A stretch of DNA of 64,000 bases. It comes from a virus. The first letter of the stretch is position 1, and the number at the start of each line of letters is the position of its first letter. Shown here piece by piece: positions 9,370 to 17,580 of the stretch. The notes beneath the pieces are model-generated. The model did no database searches. It was not told the origin of the DNA and saw only the letters and a program-made list of their open reading frames with translations. The position numbers and the translations under genes were made by a program. Where the stretch lies: positions 1-64,000 of IMG/VR virus record IMGVR_UViG_3300023112_000011; one strand, written 5' to 3'.

Positions 9370-10098
9370 ATGGCAGGACCTTTCGAAGGCTGGAACCCCA
9401 TGCAGCATTACGTCCAAAAAGGTCTCGTGGACGGACGGTTCATGGCGGGTGGGTTGACGATGCTGGCGGCGGGGCCTCCACGGCTCAGCCAACTTGCTGC
9501 TAGTGTTGGTGCGTCGGCAGCGAGCTCATCCGGCGAGTCGGACATCGTGTACCCCTTGGGTATCACCCAGAATGTCAATCTCCAACAAAACAAGCAGTTC
9601 ATGCGTGTTTGGGAGCTCGGCTCTGAGCGGAGCTACTGGATTGGCGGTCGGTCCACAGGCACGATCTCTCTGTCGAGAGTCTACTACGACGGGGCGAGTC
9701 TCCTGCGCGTGCTCTACGCCTACTACCAGGATGTGGTCGGCGATGTTCAGGTACCTTGGGTGTTCCCGAACCAAGGTGCGGCCAACATGGCCAACCCGCA
9801 TGACGTGATCATCCCGCCAGGGTACGAGAACCTGTACATCAACCTCGCGTCGGATTTGTTCAACCAGCCGATCGGGATGATGGTGTACATGCGCAACTCG
9901 AACCTCGACACCATGGGTGCTGTGTACCTCGAGGCCTGTGTCATCCCGAATCATTCATTCAACACGGATGCGCAGGGCACCATCGTTCAGGAGTCCTGTG
10001 GTCTCCAGTTCGAGCGAGTTGTCCCAGTCAACGTTGGCGGCATCGCTCTAGTCAGCGGTCTCGTCAGCGCCGTGAGTGGCATCGCCGAAGCTGCGTAG
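9370..10098 (+). CDS. Tail tube protein
   Basis: 242 residues, ATG start after AGGAGGCC. The middle part (IVYPLGITQNVNLQQNKQFM, then the RSYWIGGRSTGTISLSRVYY region) has the strand pattern of phage tail tube proteins, which form stacked hexameric rings inside the sheath as the channel for DNA. Position directly after the sheath block is the usual order. Beta-rich, no membrane segment except a small hydrophobic C-terminus. Named from context and strand pattern rather than an exact motif. Confidence 0.75.
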   Translation: MAGPFEGWNPMQHYVQKGLVDGRFMAGGLTMLAAGPPRLSQLAASVGASAASSSGESDIVYPLGITQNVNLQQNKQFMRVWELGSERSYWIGGRSTGTISLSRVYYDGASLLRVLYAYYQDVVGDVQVPWVFPNQGAANMANPHDVIIPPGYENLYINLASDLFNQPIGMMVYMRNSNLDTMGAVYLEACVIPNHSFNTDAQGTIVQESCGLQFERVVPVNVGGIALVSGLVSAVSGIAEAA

Positions 10099-10106
10099 GA
10101 GGCCTG

Positions 10107-12083
10107 ATGGCACGGCCCGTGACGAGGGCTGACTGGCTGCTCGAAGAGAGCCAGCAGCACTTCCAGAAGCTCGCCTCGTTAGCGTTGAGAGCTGAAGGCG
10201 CCCAGCAAATGGGGAAGATCGCTGCTCGGCGGATAATGCTGCCGAGAGGCGGTATCTCCAAGCTGGGTGCCGTGCGGTCTCTGACAAAGACGGCCGTCCT
10301 TGCCACGGCGATAAATGTGGCGAAAGGCGGGGTCAAGGCGGTCGATACCGCGGCTGATGTGGCCAAGGGCGCGACTACGTTGGCCAAGGGGGTCAAGGGT
10401 GTGGCGAAGGCCGCCCCACCTGTTCAGCCCAGGCTGACGGCGAAGACTCAAGTATCTGGCCCACCGCGGATGCCTACTCCCGCGCCGAGAGTAAGGGCGA
10501 AGACTCAGGTATCCGGTGCCCCGCAAGGCATGCCCTACACACCTCCCGCCGCCCCTGCACCAAGAATGAGGGCAAATACCCAAGTATCCGGTGCCCCGCA
10601 GGGCATGACTCAGCCGCCAAGGGCTCTTACAGTTGCTGAAGGCGCTCCTCGGGGGATGCCCAGTCCTACCGCCGGTGTTGCTCAACGTCCCGTAGTCTCT
10701 GCGGGCAGCGCGGCGCCTACACCCGTGTCTGCTCCCCCACCGACGGCTGCTCCCCCAGTAGGCGCCGAGCAGCAGAAACTCATCGACGCGCTCCGTTCGG
10801 GCGGAATGCCGGCTGATGACGCCGCAGCACAAGCTAAGAGTCTGTACGGTATGGACAGTAGTGCGTCCTTCGGTACTGGGCACAAGGGGCGCACCCCAAC
10901 ACTCGGTAGGGTGAATACCCCAAATCCCGCTAGCACAGGTATGCCTACCGGTGCAGGGACTCCTAGAAGTGTCAGTGCCGCAAACTCACCATTGGGCGGT
11001 GTGAAAGCGCCAAAGCCAACTCCGCCCAAGGCGGAAACGCCAAGGGGAGTGACCCCAGCCGGTAAACGCCTGGAAGGGTACGCCAAGGAGCTCGAGGGGA
11101 TGGGGTCCCGCACCCTATCTAACGAGGTCGGCAAGCGAAAAGACTTGGTCAACCTATTGAAGGAGCACGGGTCAAAGCCCAAAGTTGTTCAAATAGCAGA
11201 ACAGCGCGTTCGAATGGCCCAGAGTAGTCTGAAGAACGCTGGTGGTGCACCAGCAGCTCCTGCATCCCCAAATGCCCTAACTAGCCCGCCGCGCGTTGTT
11301 CCTGCTCAAGCCGGTCCACCTCGCGTCGCTCCTGCTCAAGCCGGCCCACCTCGCGTCGCTCCTGCTCAAGCCGGCCCACCGCCACCGACGTTGATGCAGG
11401 CGTCTCCCGCGCCGGCAGCTTCGATGACACCGACACTACCGGTCAAGGGTCCACCTGCATTACCGTCTGGTGGTCAGGGTCCAGGTCAACTCGCTGCTGG
11501 ACCGCCAAGGGCCGCACCATCTGTCGCACAACAAGCAGCAGCCGGTCCGCCGCCATTAGCATCTGGCGGTCGTGGTCCAGGTCAACTCACGCAGCCTCCG
11601 ATGGCGCCATCTCGGGCTGTTCAACAGCAACGACCGGCGATGGTGTCCGCGGAAGCTCGGGCGAACCCAGTGATGCAGCCCGCACCTGCAACAGCACCAG
11701 CCGCACAGACCCCACAAGCTGCTGCATCACCAGCAGCGTCAATAGATGATCGGCTTTCGGCCATGCAGCAGCGAAATAAGCTGCTGGAAAGCATGCGCGA
11801 GGGAGATCGGGCCGGTATGGGCCTGTCAGCGGCAGCGCCCGCAGCGGCAGCGCCCGCAGCGGCAGCGCCCGCAGCGGCTACAGAAGCGGCTCCAGGGATG
11901 CTGGGTAGGGTCAGGGGTCTGGCCGGCCGCATTCCTGGTCCAATAAAGTACGCCCCGCACGCCATAGCCGGTGGTCTCGGACTCGGCGCGGCCGGTCTCG
12001 CTGTTGGCGGAGGCATGGCCCTCCAGCAGTCGGGAGCTCCCTACCGCTACGGTGGTGGGGCTCCGATGCCTGGATCGTACTAA
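10107..12083 (+). CDS. Pro/Ala-rich repetitive virion protein
   Basis: 658 residues, ATG start after GGAGGCCTG. The N-terminal 45 residues are helical and basic (SQQHFQKLASLALRAEG), loosely like the tags of other proteins in this module. Residues 95-200 carry three spaced copies of KTQVSG or NTQVSG. Residues 400-600 are Pro/Ala/Gln low complexity with short tandem repeats. The last 60 residues hold a Gly/Ala-rich hydrophobic segment. The next gene is on the opposite strand, so this ends the tail module. Possibly a long fibrous or ejected virion protein; unproven. Confidence 0.7.
   Translation: MARPVTRADWLLEESQQHFQKLASLALRAEGAQQMGKIAARRIMLPRGGISKLGAVRSLTKTAVLATAINVAKGGVKAVDTAADVAKGATTLAKGVKGVAKAAPPVQPRLTAKTQVSGPPRMPTPAPRVRAKTQVSGAPQGMPYTPPAAPAPRMRANTQVSGAPQGMTQPPRALTVAEGAPRGMPSPTAGVAQRPVVSAGSAAPTPVSAPPPTAAPPVGAEQQKLIDALRSGGMPADDAAAQAKSLYGMDSSASFGTGHKGRTPTLGRVNTPNPASTGMPTGAGTPRSVSAANSPLGGVKAPKPTPPKAETPRGVTPAGKRLEGYAKELEGMGSRTLSNEVGKRKDLVNLLKEHGSKPKVVQIAEQRVRMAQSSLKNAGGAPAAPASPNALTSPPRVVPAQAGPPRVAPAQAGPPRVAPAQAGPPPPTLMQASPAPAASMTPTLPVKGPPALPSGGQGPGQLAAGPPRAAPSVAQQAAAGPPPLASGGRGPGQLTQPPMAPSRAVQQQRPAMVSAEARANPVMQPAPATAPAAQTPQAAASPAASIDDRLSAMQQRNKLLESMREGDRAGMGLSAAAPAAAAPAAAAPAAATEAAPGMLGRVRGLAGRIPGPIKYAPHAIAGGLGLGAAGLAVGGGMALQQSGAPYRYGGGAPMPGSY
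11298..11388 (+). repeat. Tandem 30-bp coding repeat
   Basis: Three near-identical 30-base units (CCTCGCGTCGCTCCTGCTCA plus the next ten bases) encode PPRVAPAQAG repeats in the Pro/Ala-rich protein. A second low-complexity tract, of 15-base units coding Ala-Ala-Ala-Pro-Ala, lies at 11829-11878. Likely to expand and contract. Confidence 0.8.
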
Positions 12084-12131
12084 CTAGCTAAAACGAGCTC
12101 GGCGTCCTCATGACAGGAGCTCAGATGTCTT

Positions 12132-12155
12132 ATCACACCAAGATCGTGTGATTTT
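12132..12155. terminator. Bidirectional terminator between convergent genes
   Basis: ATCACAC-CAAGATC-GTGTGAT is a 7-bp stem with a 7-base loop followed by T residues on the plus strand. It lies between the plus-strand gene ending at 12083 and the minus-strand gene ending at 12155, where a shared terminator is expected. Confidence 0.55.
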
Positions 12156-12676
12156 CAGCCCTTCTGCTTCTCCCACCAACGGTCGACGCTTTTCGTGCCC
12201 TCAAGAACATCGAGATCAGGAATGGTGGTTATTCCGGGCATACCCGGCATGTCGGAAAGACTCGTGTTGAGACTTGGGGTAGGTGGGGGTGTAGTTCTTT
12301 TGGCCTTTTGGCTGTGGCGTACCCCTGAGAAATAGATGTTGGCGAGCCCCTCGAGGCGCTCGTCGGTCTCCCCCTCTTCCGCGGCCAAGTGGAGGTAGTC
12401 AAGCTCCTCGTCTTCCCACATCTGGGGCTGGGATAGGGCGAGCTCGACAAACTCCTCCTCGGTGAGGTGCAGCTGGTCGAACAGTGTAGGTCGGCGGTGC
12501 TCAACCTCCGGCGGCCGCTCGTTTGGGTCTGGTGGGGCCGGTGGTTTCGCGTCGAAGTAGCTGTGGAGCTCCTCTGTGGTGCGCGGCTTGAAGTACGCAA
12601 GCATCCCTTCCCAGCTTTCTGGAGCCTCTGAGGGTTTTGCTGTCCAGAACGTCGGGTCAGTCTTTTTCGTCGTCAT
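12155..12676 (-). CDS. Hypothetical acidic protein, last gene of minus operon
   Basis: 173 residues, ATG at 12676 overlapping the upstream gene by 20 bases. Acidic, Pro-rich, with one short helical region (LTEEEFVELALSQ). No family recognised. Last of four overlapping minus-strand genes (13634 to 12155), probably co-transcribed. Confidence 0.6.
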   Translation of the reverse strand: MTTKKTDPTFWTAKPSEAPESWEGMLAYFKPRTTEELHSYFDAKPPAPPDPNERPPEVEHRRPTLFDQLHLTEEEFVELALSQPQMWEDEELDYLHLAAEEGETDERLEGLANIYFSGVRHSQKAKRTTPPPTPSLNTSLSDMPGMPGITTIPDLDVLEGTKSVDRWWEKQKG

Positions 12677-12884
12677 GGCGCTTTCTCCAGAGCCAGGCTA
12701 GCATACCGGCAGCGTCGTCCTGTTCAGAGGCTAGGCGTAACTTCAATCGATGCTGCTCAATCAAGATACGAATGACCTGCGCTCGGTTGGCCCGGAGTCC
12801 TCTGCTTTTCAGTCTTTGGATTTCCAGCTCGAGCGTTCTCTGCTGCTCGTCACTGATGTCGAATTGGAGGTGGTTACGCGCCAT
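12657..12884 (-). CDS. Small ribbon-helix-helix-like protein
   Basis: 75 residues from ATG 12884. MARNHLQFDISDEQQ is followed by RANRAQVIRILIEQH, the pattern of a short strand plus two helices seen in CopG/Arc-type DNA-binding proteins. A longer upstream extension is open, but this ATG overlaps the preceding stop by 11 bases, as expected for coupling. Could regulate its own operon; that is inferred. Confidence 0.6.
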   Translation of the reverse strand: MARNHLQFDISDEQQRTLELEIQRLKSRGLRANRAQVIRILIEQHRLKLRLASEQDDAAGMLAWLWRKRHDDEKD

Positions 12885-13407
12885 GCTCACTTCGCCACGC
12901 GATGAGGCAGTGGGCAACCCTCGCAGCACTTGATCTAGGTTCTCCCCTCTCAATCTCATCGAGACGTTTGGTGAGCTCTCTCCGAACGATTTTCTCTTTG
13001 ATGCCGTAAGCCACAAATTGCCGTACTCGGCGTTCGAACCAGATGTCGCCTCTCACCAGGTCAGGAAAGCAGAGAATCTCACATTGCGCGCACTCACTCT
13101 CGTAGAACATTCGCCACTCGGGACGGAAGAGGTAGCGAAGGGACATCTTGATGCTGGCCTGCACTGCGTGACAGAGCTCGTGGCACTTGTGCGTGTCGGG
13201 TTCGGCATCCCAGTCCCACCCTGGGTTGTCGTAGAGGGTGTGGCCTATCGTGGTGCCGTAGCCGCCCATGAAGTTCTGGATGTTGGTGATGTGTAGGAAG
13301 TTGCCGATGGCGAGGAAGAAGGAGATCAGCTTCATGAACCAGCTGTCATCCTTGTCGACGAGCTTGATGTGGATGACGTGCTTGTCGAAGTACTTGAGGA
13401 AGGTCAT
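12874..13407 (-). CDS. HExxH metalloprotease-like protein
   Basis: 177 residues, ATGA overlap with the upstream gene. HELCHAVQ near residue 78 fits the HExxH zinc motif of metallopeptidases, and an acidic ESE near residue 105 could be the third ligand. An N-terminal hydrophobic stretch (FMKLISFFLAIGNFLHI, residues about 24-40) may be a membrane helix or hydrophobic core. Several cysteines follow (CHELCH, CAQCEILC). Peptidase activity is inferred from the motif alone. Confidence 0.6.
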   Translation of the reverse strand: MTFLKYFDKHVIHIKLVDKDDSWFMKLISFFLAIGNFLHITNIQNFMGGYGTTIGHTLYDNPGWDWDAEPDTHKCHELCHAVQASIKMSLRYLFRPEWRMFYESECAQCEILCFPDLVRGDIWFERRVRQFVAYGIKEKIVRRELTKRLDEIERGEPRSSAARVAHCLIAWRSEHGA

Positions 13408-13634
13408 CGGTTTTCCTTGTGGTGTTTGCGTGAGCTGTAGAAGCCGGGGTCCGCTGGGACTTTCGTAGCGAGCTCGATGTCCGCTATTCGGTCACCGGCA
13501 TCCAGGAGAGCCTCGGCGAGGTCAAAACACTGCATAGAGCCATGGAGAACTAGACCCGCGTCGGCATCCCCCTGGCGTCCTGTGATCAAGGTTAGCAACG
13601 CGTTGGTTCCAAACACCCGAATCCGATTTTTCAT
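13404..13634 (-). CDS. Hypothetical protein, first gene of minus operon
   Basis: 76 residues, ATG 13634. No recognised family. It overlaps the metalloprotease-like gene by four bases. A TATAAAAT box on the minus strand at 13667-13674 lies 33 bases upstream and could be its promoter. Confidence 0.6.
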   Translation of the reverse strand: MKNRIRVFGTNALLTLITGRQGDADAGLVLHGSMQCFDLAEALLDAGDRIADIELATKVPADPGFYSSRKHHKENR

Positions 13635-13666
13635 TCGTCAAATGCCCCGGCTTCGTGTCTTTTTGA

Positions 13667-13674
13667 ATTTTATA
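13667..13674 (-). promoter_or_regulatory. Possible -10 box for minus operon
   Basis: TATAAAAT on the minus strand in the divergent intergenic region 13635-13772. No clear -35 element. Confidence 0.4.
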
Positions 13675-13723
13675 GCACGGGAACGATCCAGTAGGCACGC
13701 TGTAAGTTTCGGGTACTACACGC

Positions 13724-13730
13724 TATAAGG
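13724..13730 (+). promoter_or_regulatory. TATAAGG promoter box
   Basis: CGCTATAAGG in the divergent region, 43 bases before the GTG start at 13773. The same TATAAGG word occurs before genes at 19511, 35137 and 51125. Confidence 0.45.
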
Positions 13731-13772
13731 GCCATGGACAACCGGTTGTCCCTAGCACCACAGGAGGTGAAC

Positions 13773-14030
13773 GTGTCAAACGTGGTGGTGTGCGCAAGGT
13801 GTGGTGATCGAATTTTCACCTGCGCAGCCGTCGGCAGAGACTACTCATCCGCGTCCATTAGAGCTGACGATTTTACCCCCCTGGGCGACTTCAAGGCGCC
13901 CGTCGATGGAGAGCAAATGAACTGCCCAAAGTGCGGGGAACTCTTCCCCTATCCCATCCACGATGGTCAGGTTGTGCTCAAGCTTGAAGGGGGTCAGTGG
14001 TGGCCGCATCCGCCCCTCAACGCCAGTTGA
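13773..14030 (+). CDS. Zinc-ribbon protein
   Basis: 85 residues. GTG 13773 is chosen over an in-frame ATG at 13734 because a perfect AGGAGGTGA site lies just before it. CARC near the N-terminus and CPKC about 45 residues later should form a zinc ribbon. Function unknown; DNA or RNA binding is possible. Confidence 0.75.
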   Translation: MSNVVVCARCGDRIFTCAAVGRDYSSASIRADDFTPLGDFKAPVDGEQMNCPKCGELFPYPIHDGQVVLKLEGGQWWPHPPLNAS

Positions 14031-14099
14031 CACCCTGATCATTCTACTGCACTGTTGAGCCCTAACTGCACTAAACACTAGGAAATGGGAGGACGAGTA

Positions 14100-14642
14100 G
14101 TGCCAGTTCACAAGGAGAAGAAGGCGAAGTACGCCAACTTGGGGGCGCGGCTTGCTGCGAGTAAGGCTCGAGCGACCGCACGTCACCAAGGAGTGATTGA
14201 GGAGGAGTCTCCGAAGAAGGAGAAGTCGAACGGAGCTACGGCAGCAGCAAAACCCGCCAGAAGGAAAGCTACCCAGACGTCGAAGCTCACCAAGGAGCAG
14301 AAGAACCCCAAACTCACTAGGGAGCCAGATAGCTCAGTGGATCAGTGTTTCCGGGATACCCTCGGTGACAACAAGGTGGACCCCAACACAGGCCTATCTG
14401 CATTCCAGATCGCTCTGGTGGAGCGGATCCGGGATAGAGAGGAGATTGGGGTTCTCGAGCTCTGTTACCTGCTTTGGGAGAAGGAGGAGCTCGCACAGGC
14501 CAAGCAGAACGGTAAGGACTTGACGCGCATCGTCCGTAACGCACTCCGTTCGCCCAAGGCGGCAGGTATCATCGCCCACTCCAGTACGCGCGGGAACTAT
14601 GTGTTCGTTGAGTGGCGGGTGGCCGGTCGTAGAGGCAAATAG
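14100..14642 (+). CDS. Basic N-terminus plus winged-helix-like domain
   Basis: 180 residues from GTG 14100 after GGGAGGACGA. Residues 1-80 are Lys/Ala-rich and probably disordered. Residues about 85-175 (TGLSAFQIALVERIRDREE onward) look like a small helical domain ending in a beta hairpin, compatible with a winged helix. A DNA-binding role fits the charge, but no family is recognised. Confidence 0.7.
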   Translation: MPVHKEKKAKYANLGARLAASKARATARHQGVIEEESPKKEKSNGATAAAKPARRKATQTSKLTKEQKNPKLTREPDSSVDQCFRDTLGDNKVDPNTGLSAFQIALVERIRDREEIGVLELCYLLWEKEELAQAKQNGKDLTRIVRNALRSPKAAGIIAHSSTRGNYVFVEWRVAGRRGK

Positions 14643-14664
14643 CCGACACCCTCCTGTTGGGCAC

Positions 14665-14727
14665 GAGCCGGCGTGGTTCCCTTTACTGACTCATCATCGT
14701 GGGGGTGCTGCGCCGGCTCATTTTTTT
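14665..14727 (+). terminator. Rho-independent terminator with long loop
   Basis: GAGCCGGCG at 14665-14673 pairs with CGCCGGCTC at 14711-14719, followed by seven T residues. The 37-base loop is unusually long. The next gene's ribosome site starts directly after the T run, so some read-through or an attenuator role is possible. Confidence 0.6.
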
Positions 14728-14741
14728 GAAAAGGAGACATC

Positions 14742-15101
14742 GTGGGAAAGAACATGAAACCAACTGGTGAAGAGATGGAAGCGGTCGGTCATGCACTGAA
14801 GGTGCATGACCCTGTGTGGGCGAACCTTGGGGCCGAGCTCATCAAGGTTGTCGACACGTCCAACCAGGCCTACGGCAACTCGACTGAGAAGTCTGCCAAG
14901 ATGATGAGCATCCTGTACCCGGAGGGCATCCAGCCGGAACAGATGCACGACGCTCGGTGCATGATCAGCGTCCTCGACAAGCTCTCGAGGATTGCCACCG
15001 ACAAGGATGCCTTCGGCGAGAGCCCTTGGAGAGACGTGGCTGGATACGCCCTGCTCGCCTACCGTCATGACCTGGCGGAGCACGAGGGGAGAGAGCGATG
15101 A
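14742..15101 (+). CDS. DUF1599/Nmad1-like nucleotide-associated protein
   Basis: 119 residues, GTG start after AAAAGGAGA. AYGNSTEKSAKMMSILYPEG followed by LDKLSRIA and DVAGYALLAYRHD matches the layout of the DUF1599 / nucleotide-modification-associated domain 1 family (YGDSW...LDKLxR...DxxxYAxLA). Such proteins are linked to altered nucleotide pools in phages. It overlaps the MazG-like gene downstream, which supports a joint role in dNTP metabolism. The biochemical reaction is not known. Confidence 0.65.
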   Translation: MGKNMKPTGEEMEAVGHALKVHDPVWANLGAELIKVVDTSNQAYGNSTEKSAKMMSILYPEGIQPEQMHDARCMISVLDKLSRIATDKDAFGESPWRDVAGYALLAYRHDLAEHEGRER

Positions 15102-15667
15102 GTAGTCGAAAGGATAAACCGGTCCGTAAGTGGTCCTTGCAGGACTGGACAGATGAGGCCAAAGAGCTCCAAAATCTCGTGTGGTGGCAGAATCGGGAGA
15201 TCAATAAGCTCAAGACTACTCATCAAGGGCGCGTCCACGAGATGATGGTGGCCCTTGCTATCCCCCTGCTCAACGAGGACATGCCTCGGGTGGACAACCT
15301 CAACTTCGATCTACTGAGAGCGCTGGTAGAGGAGGAGGCGAGAGAGTTCGATGCAGCCATGCTTGACATAGAGGACGCGCTCGAGCTCGAAGACGAAGGG
15401 ATGCTGCTCAAGGCATGGGCCGAGGTCATCGACGCCATCTGCGACATCGACGTGGTCATCCACAACACCAGCAACGCCATGGGCATCGATATCGAGCCCT
15501 TCTTCCAGGAGGTCCACAGGAGCAACATGGCCAAGGCCGATGGGCCCACAAGGGAGGACGGTAAGAAGCTGAAGCCCAAAGGGTGGAAGCCGCCTCGTAT
15601 CAGGGAGATGCTCGAGGAGGTGCTGAGTGGTGCAGTCAAAGCAGATGGAGCACTGGGAGGAGAGTGA
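15098..15667 (+). CDS. MazG/PRA-PH-like NTP pyrophosphohydrolase
   Basis: 189 residues, ATGA overlap. LVEEEAREFDAAM gives the EExxE-type metal-binding helix and AEVIDAICDIDVVIHNTSNA the second ExxD helix of the all-alpha NTP pyrophosphatase fold. The tail (HRSNMAK...REDGKKLKPKGWKPP) is typical of phage phosphoribosyl-ATP pyrophosphohydrolase-like members. Such enzymes hydrolyse nucleoside triphosphates to monophosphates, trimming unwanted nucleotides or alarmones. Substrate unknown. Confidence 0.82.
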   Translation: MSSRKDKPVRKWSLQDWTDEAKELQNLVWWQNREINKLKTTHQGRVHEMMVALAIPLLNEDMPRVDNLNFDLLRALVEEEAREFDAAMLDIEDALELEDEGMLLKAWAEVIDAICDIDVVIHNTSNAMGIDIEPFFQEVHRSNMAKADGPTREDGKKLKPKGWKPPRIREMLEEVLSGAVKADGALGGE

Positions 15668-16280
15668 GCTTTTCGGGGAAGGATATCTCACCAAGAGGGC
15701 CGTTCAGCCCGCAGCCAAGGTGGTAAGATCAACTTCCTCTCAGAATGAAAGCGAGGAAGTCAGGTATATGCAATCGCGCCTACCTCTACCCATGATGGCA
15801 CTAGGACAAGACGCCCCGCCCCTCTGGCGGTGCAACGCGCGCAAGAAGCACTACCCAGAGGGCACCGAGGTTCGGGAGCTCATGGAGAAGGCCCCGACGA
15901 TTCACGCCTGCATGTGCGTGCTGTGCATGCTCGAGAATTACCCCTACCTCGAGGAGGGACCGCCTTGGTTGTGCAAGGAGGAGTTCAACGATGTGCTCGA
16001 GGTTGAATTCGTGGGGTTGTACGAGCCTGCCGGTTACGACAAGGCCCGACCACGCTGCGTTGAGTGCGGTGAGCCCATCAAGATCGATGGGAAGATGGCG
16101 TCGAAGTTCCGGCACAACGATGAGGAGATCATTCACGTGACGTGCTTGAGTGTGGAGGATGCGTTGGCACTGAACACCATCGCTGGTGGGGCCTATGCCC
16201 TACCTTACCTCGTCAGAAGGCGGCCAGAGGCACAACCAGAAGAAACGAAGGAAGAGGAGTGTGATGACCGAGAAGAGTGA
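15627..16280 (+). CDS. Zinc-ribbon hypothetical protein
   Basis: Up to 217 residues from GTG 15627; ATG 15645 and later starts are possible because it overlaps the upstream gene. CMCVLC (residues about 95-100) and CVEC followed by a late Cys (residues about 143-170) are probable zinc sites. The acidic tail ends EECDDREE. Function unknown. Confidence 0.6.
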   Translation: MVQSKQMEHWEESELFGEGYLTKRAVQPAAKVVRSTSSQNESEEVRYMQSRLPLPMMALGQDAPPLWRCNARKKHYPEGTEVRELMEKAPTIHACMCVLCMLENYPYLEEGPPWLCKEEFNDVLEVEFVGLYEPAGYDKARPRCVECGEPIKIDGKMASKFRHNDEEIIHVTCLSVEDALALNTIAGGAYALPYLVRRRPEAQPEETKEEECDDREE

Positions 16281-16488
16281 TGAGGAAATGGATCGGAAAG
16301 TGACAGACGCCATCGTGGACGTGTTCTACGCAATACACGGTCTACTCATAGGCCTCACAGGGTTGTGCGAGTCGGGGTCCGAGTACCTCGACGCCAAGAC
16401 ACGCGAGCGCTTCTCGTCGCAAAACCTCCCGCCCATGCGATTCAGCAACATCAGCAAGCACAAGCTCATCCCACCGAAGAAGGGCTGA
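16264..16488 (+). CDS. Hypothetical small protein
   Basis: 74 residues from ATG 16264, after GAAGAGGAG. A mildly hydrophobic helix lies at residues about 15-35 (VDVFYAIHGLLIGLTGL). Overlaps the previous gene by 17 bases. Function unknown. Confidence 0.6.
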   Translation: MTEKSDEEMDRKVTDAIVDVFYAIHGLLIGLTGLCESGSEYLDAKTRERFSSQNLPPMRFSNISKHKLIPPKKG

Positions 16489-16490
16489 CC

Positions 16491-16715
16491 GTGCAGAAGC
16501 GCATGATGTTGATGTCCAACTGGCTACAGGCCAACCCTGGGTGGCACACACTCAGGGAGATAGGTATCAGTGCCCTACACCTCGACAAGACCAAGCGTTG
16601 GGGTGAGTCAGCCATCATTGGTCATCTGAAGAAGCTTCGGGCAATGGGGAAGGTAGAGTTTGGCCAAGGGAAGATCCCGGGGGTCCTCGAGGCCTACCGA
16701 GCGAAGGAGGTGTGA
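16491..16715 (+). CDS. Small winged-helix-like protein
   Basis: 74 residues from GTG 16491. The sequence NWLQANPGWHTLREIG, then GESAIIGHLKKLRAMGKVEF, fits a compact winged helix: two helices, a recognition-like helix and a beta wing. A DNA-binding regulator is plausible. Two bases separate it from the previous stop. Confidence 0.6.
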   Translation: MQKRMMLMSNWLQANPGWHTLREIGISALHLDKTKRWGESAIIGHLKKLRAMGKVEFGQGKIPGVLEAYRAKEV

Positions 16716-17564
16716 ATGTCGACGGAACCTGGGGATGGTAAGCCGCTGCTCGATCGACCCGCCAACCCCCTGTGCACACGCTGCGGTCTCTGTTGCGTCA
16801 TGCTCAGTGTCCAGGTGAGCTCTGAGAACAGGGAGATCATCGCAGAAGAGAACAACATCCCTCAGAAGAAGTTCTGCCACACTGAGCCGACCGGAACAGG
16901 TCCCAATCCCGGTGAGGAAGTCCTCACCATGCCTTGTCGGTTCTTGTTGGGCCGGCCCATGGACTACGTGTCGTGCCGAATTTACGGTAAGACGCGCCCG
17001 GACGTCTGTCCCACCTATCTGTGTCGGATAGCCATCCAGTACAAGCTCGGTATTGTCGAGCTCAATGAAGGTTTGCGTCTTCTCGATAAGGCGTACCGCA
17101 CCGGTCAGGTGAGCATCTTCAACTGGTGGGATCGAGAGGGGGACAAAGAGCTCCAGCAATCTATGCTCATGGCCCCGCTCCGAGAAGAAGCGACAGAGAT
17201 GGTCGAGAACTACGGTGTAGATGGGCTGCTGGGTGAACTAGATGAGGAGGAGGTGGGGGACATCCTCATTGCCAAGAGCCTCACACCAGCCTACCTGGTT
17301 CACTCAGACTTCGCTCACCTCGAGCTCAATCTGCTACTCGCCTTCTTCGATAGGGGGGACCACGAGCTCAAAGATGTCATTCCTGAGTCGTTGATTAGGA
17401 GCTGGACATCGAAAGAGCGGCAGGTCGCTATGGTGGTGTACACCGGCCTGCTGTGGAAGCTCCGGTCTCTGTTCAAGACCCGCGAAGAGATCGAAGCAGA
17501 CCAAGCCGATAAGGAGTTCGACGAGGGCGTCGAGCGGCCTGAACCACCAACCCAACAGAACTAG
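16716..17564 (+). CDS. YkgJ-family CxxCxxCC cluster protein
   Basis: 282 residues, ATG after GGAGGTG. CTRCGLCC (residues 20-27) and a downstream CRIYxxRPxxCPxYLC form the cysteine set of the YkgJ/PF03692 family, which binds zinc or an iron-sulfur cluster. The C-terminal 150 residues are helical with no known domain. The family's chemistry is poorly known, so the role in the phage is open. Confidence 0.75.
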   Translation: MSTEPGDGKPLLDRPANPLCTRCGLCCVMLSVQVSSENREIIAEENNIPQKKFCHTEPTGTGPNPGEEVLTMPCRFLLGRPMDYVSCRIYGKTRPDVCPTYLCRIAIQYKLGIVELNEGLRLLDKAYRTGQVSIFNWWDREGDKELQQSMLMAPLREEATEMVENYGVDGLLGELDEEEVGDILIAKSLTPAYLVHSDFAHLELNLLLAFFDRGDHELKDVIPESLIRSWTSKERQVAMVVYTGLLWKLRSLFKTREEIEADQADKEFDEGVERPEPPTQQN

Positions 17565-17580
17565 ACAAAAGGAGGCCCCC

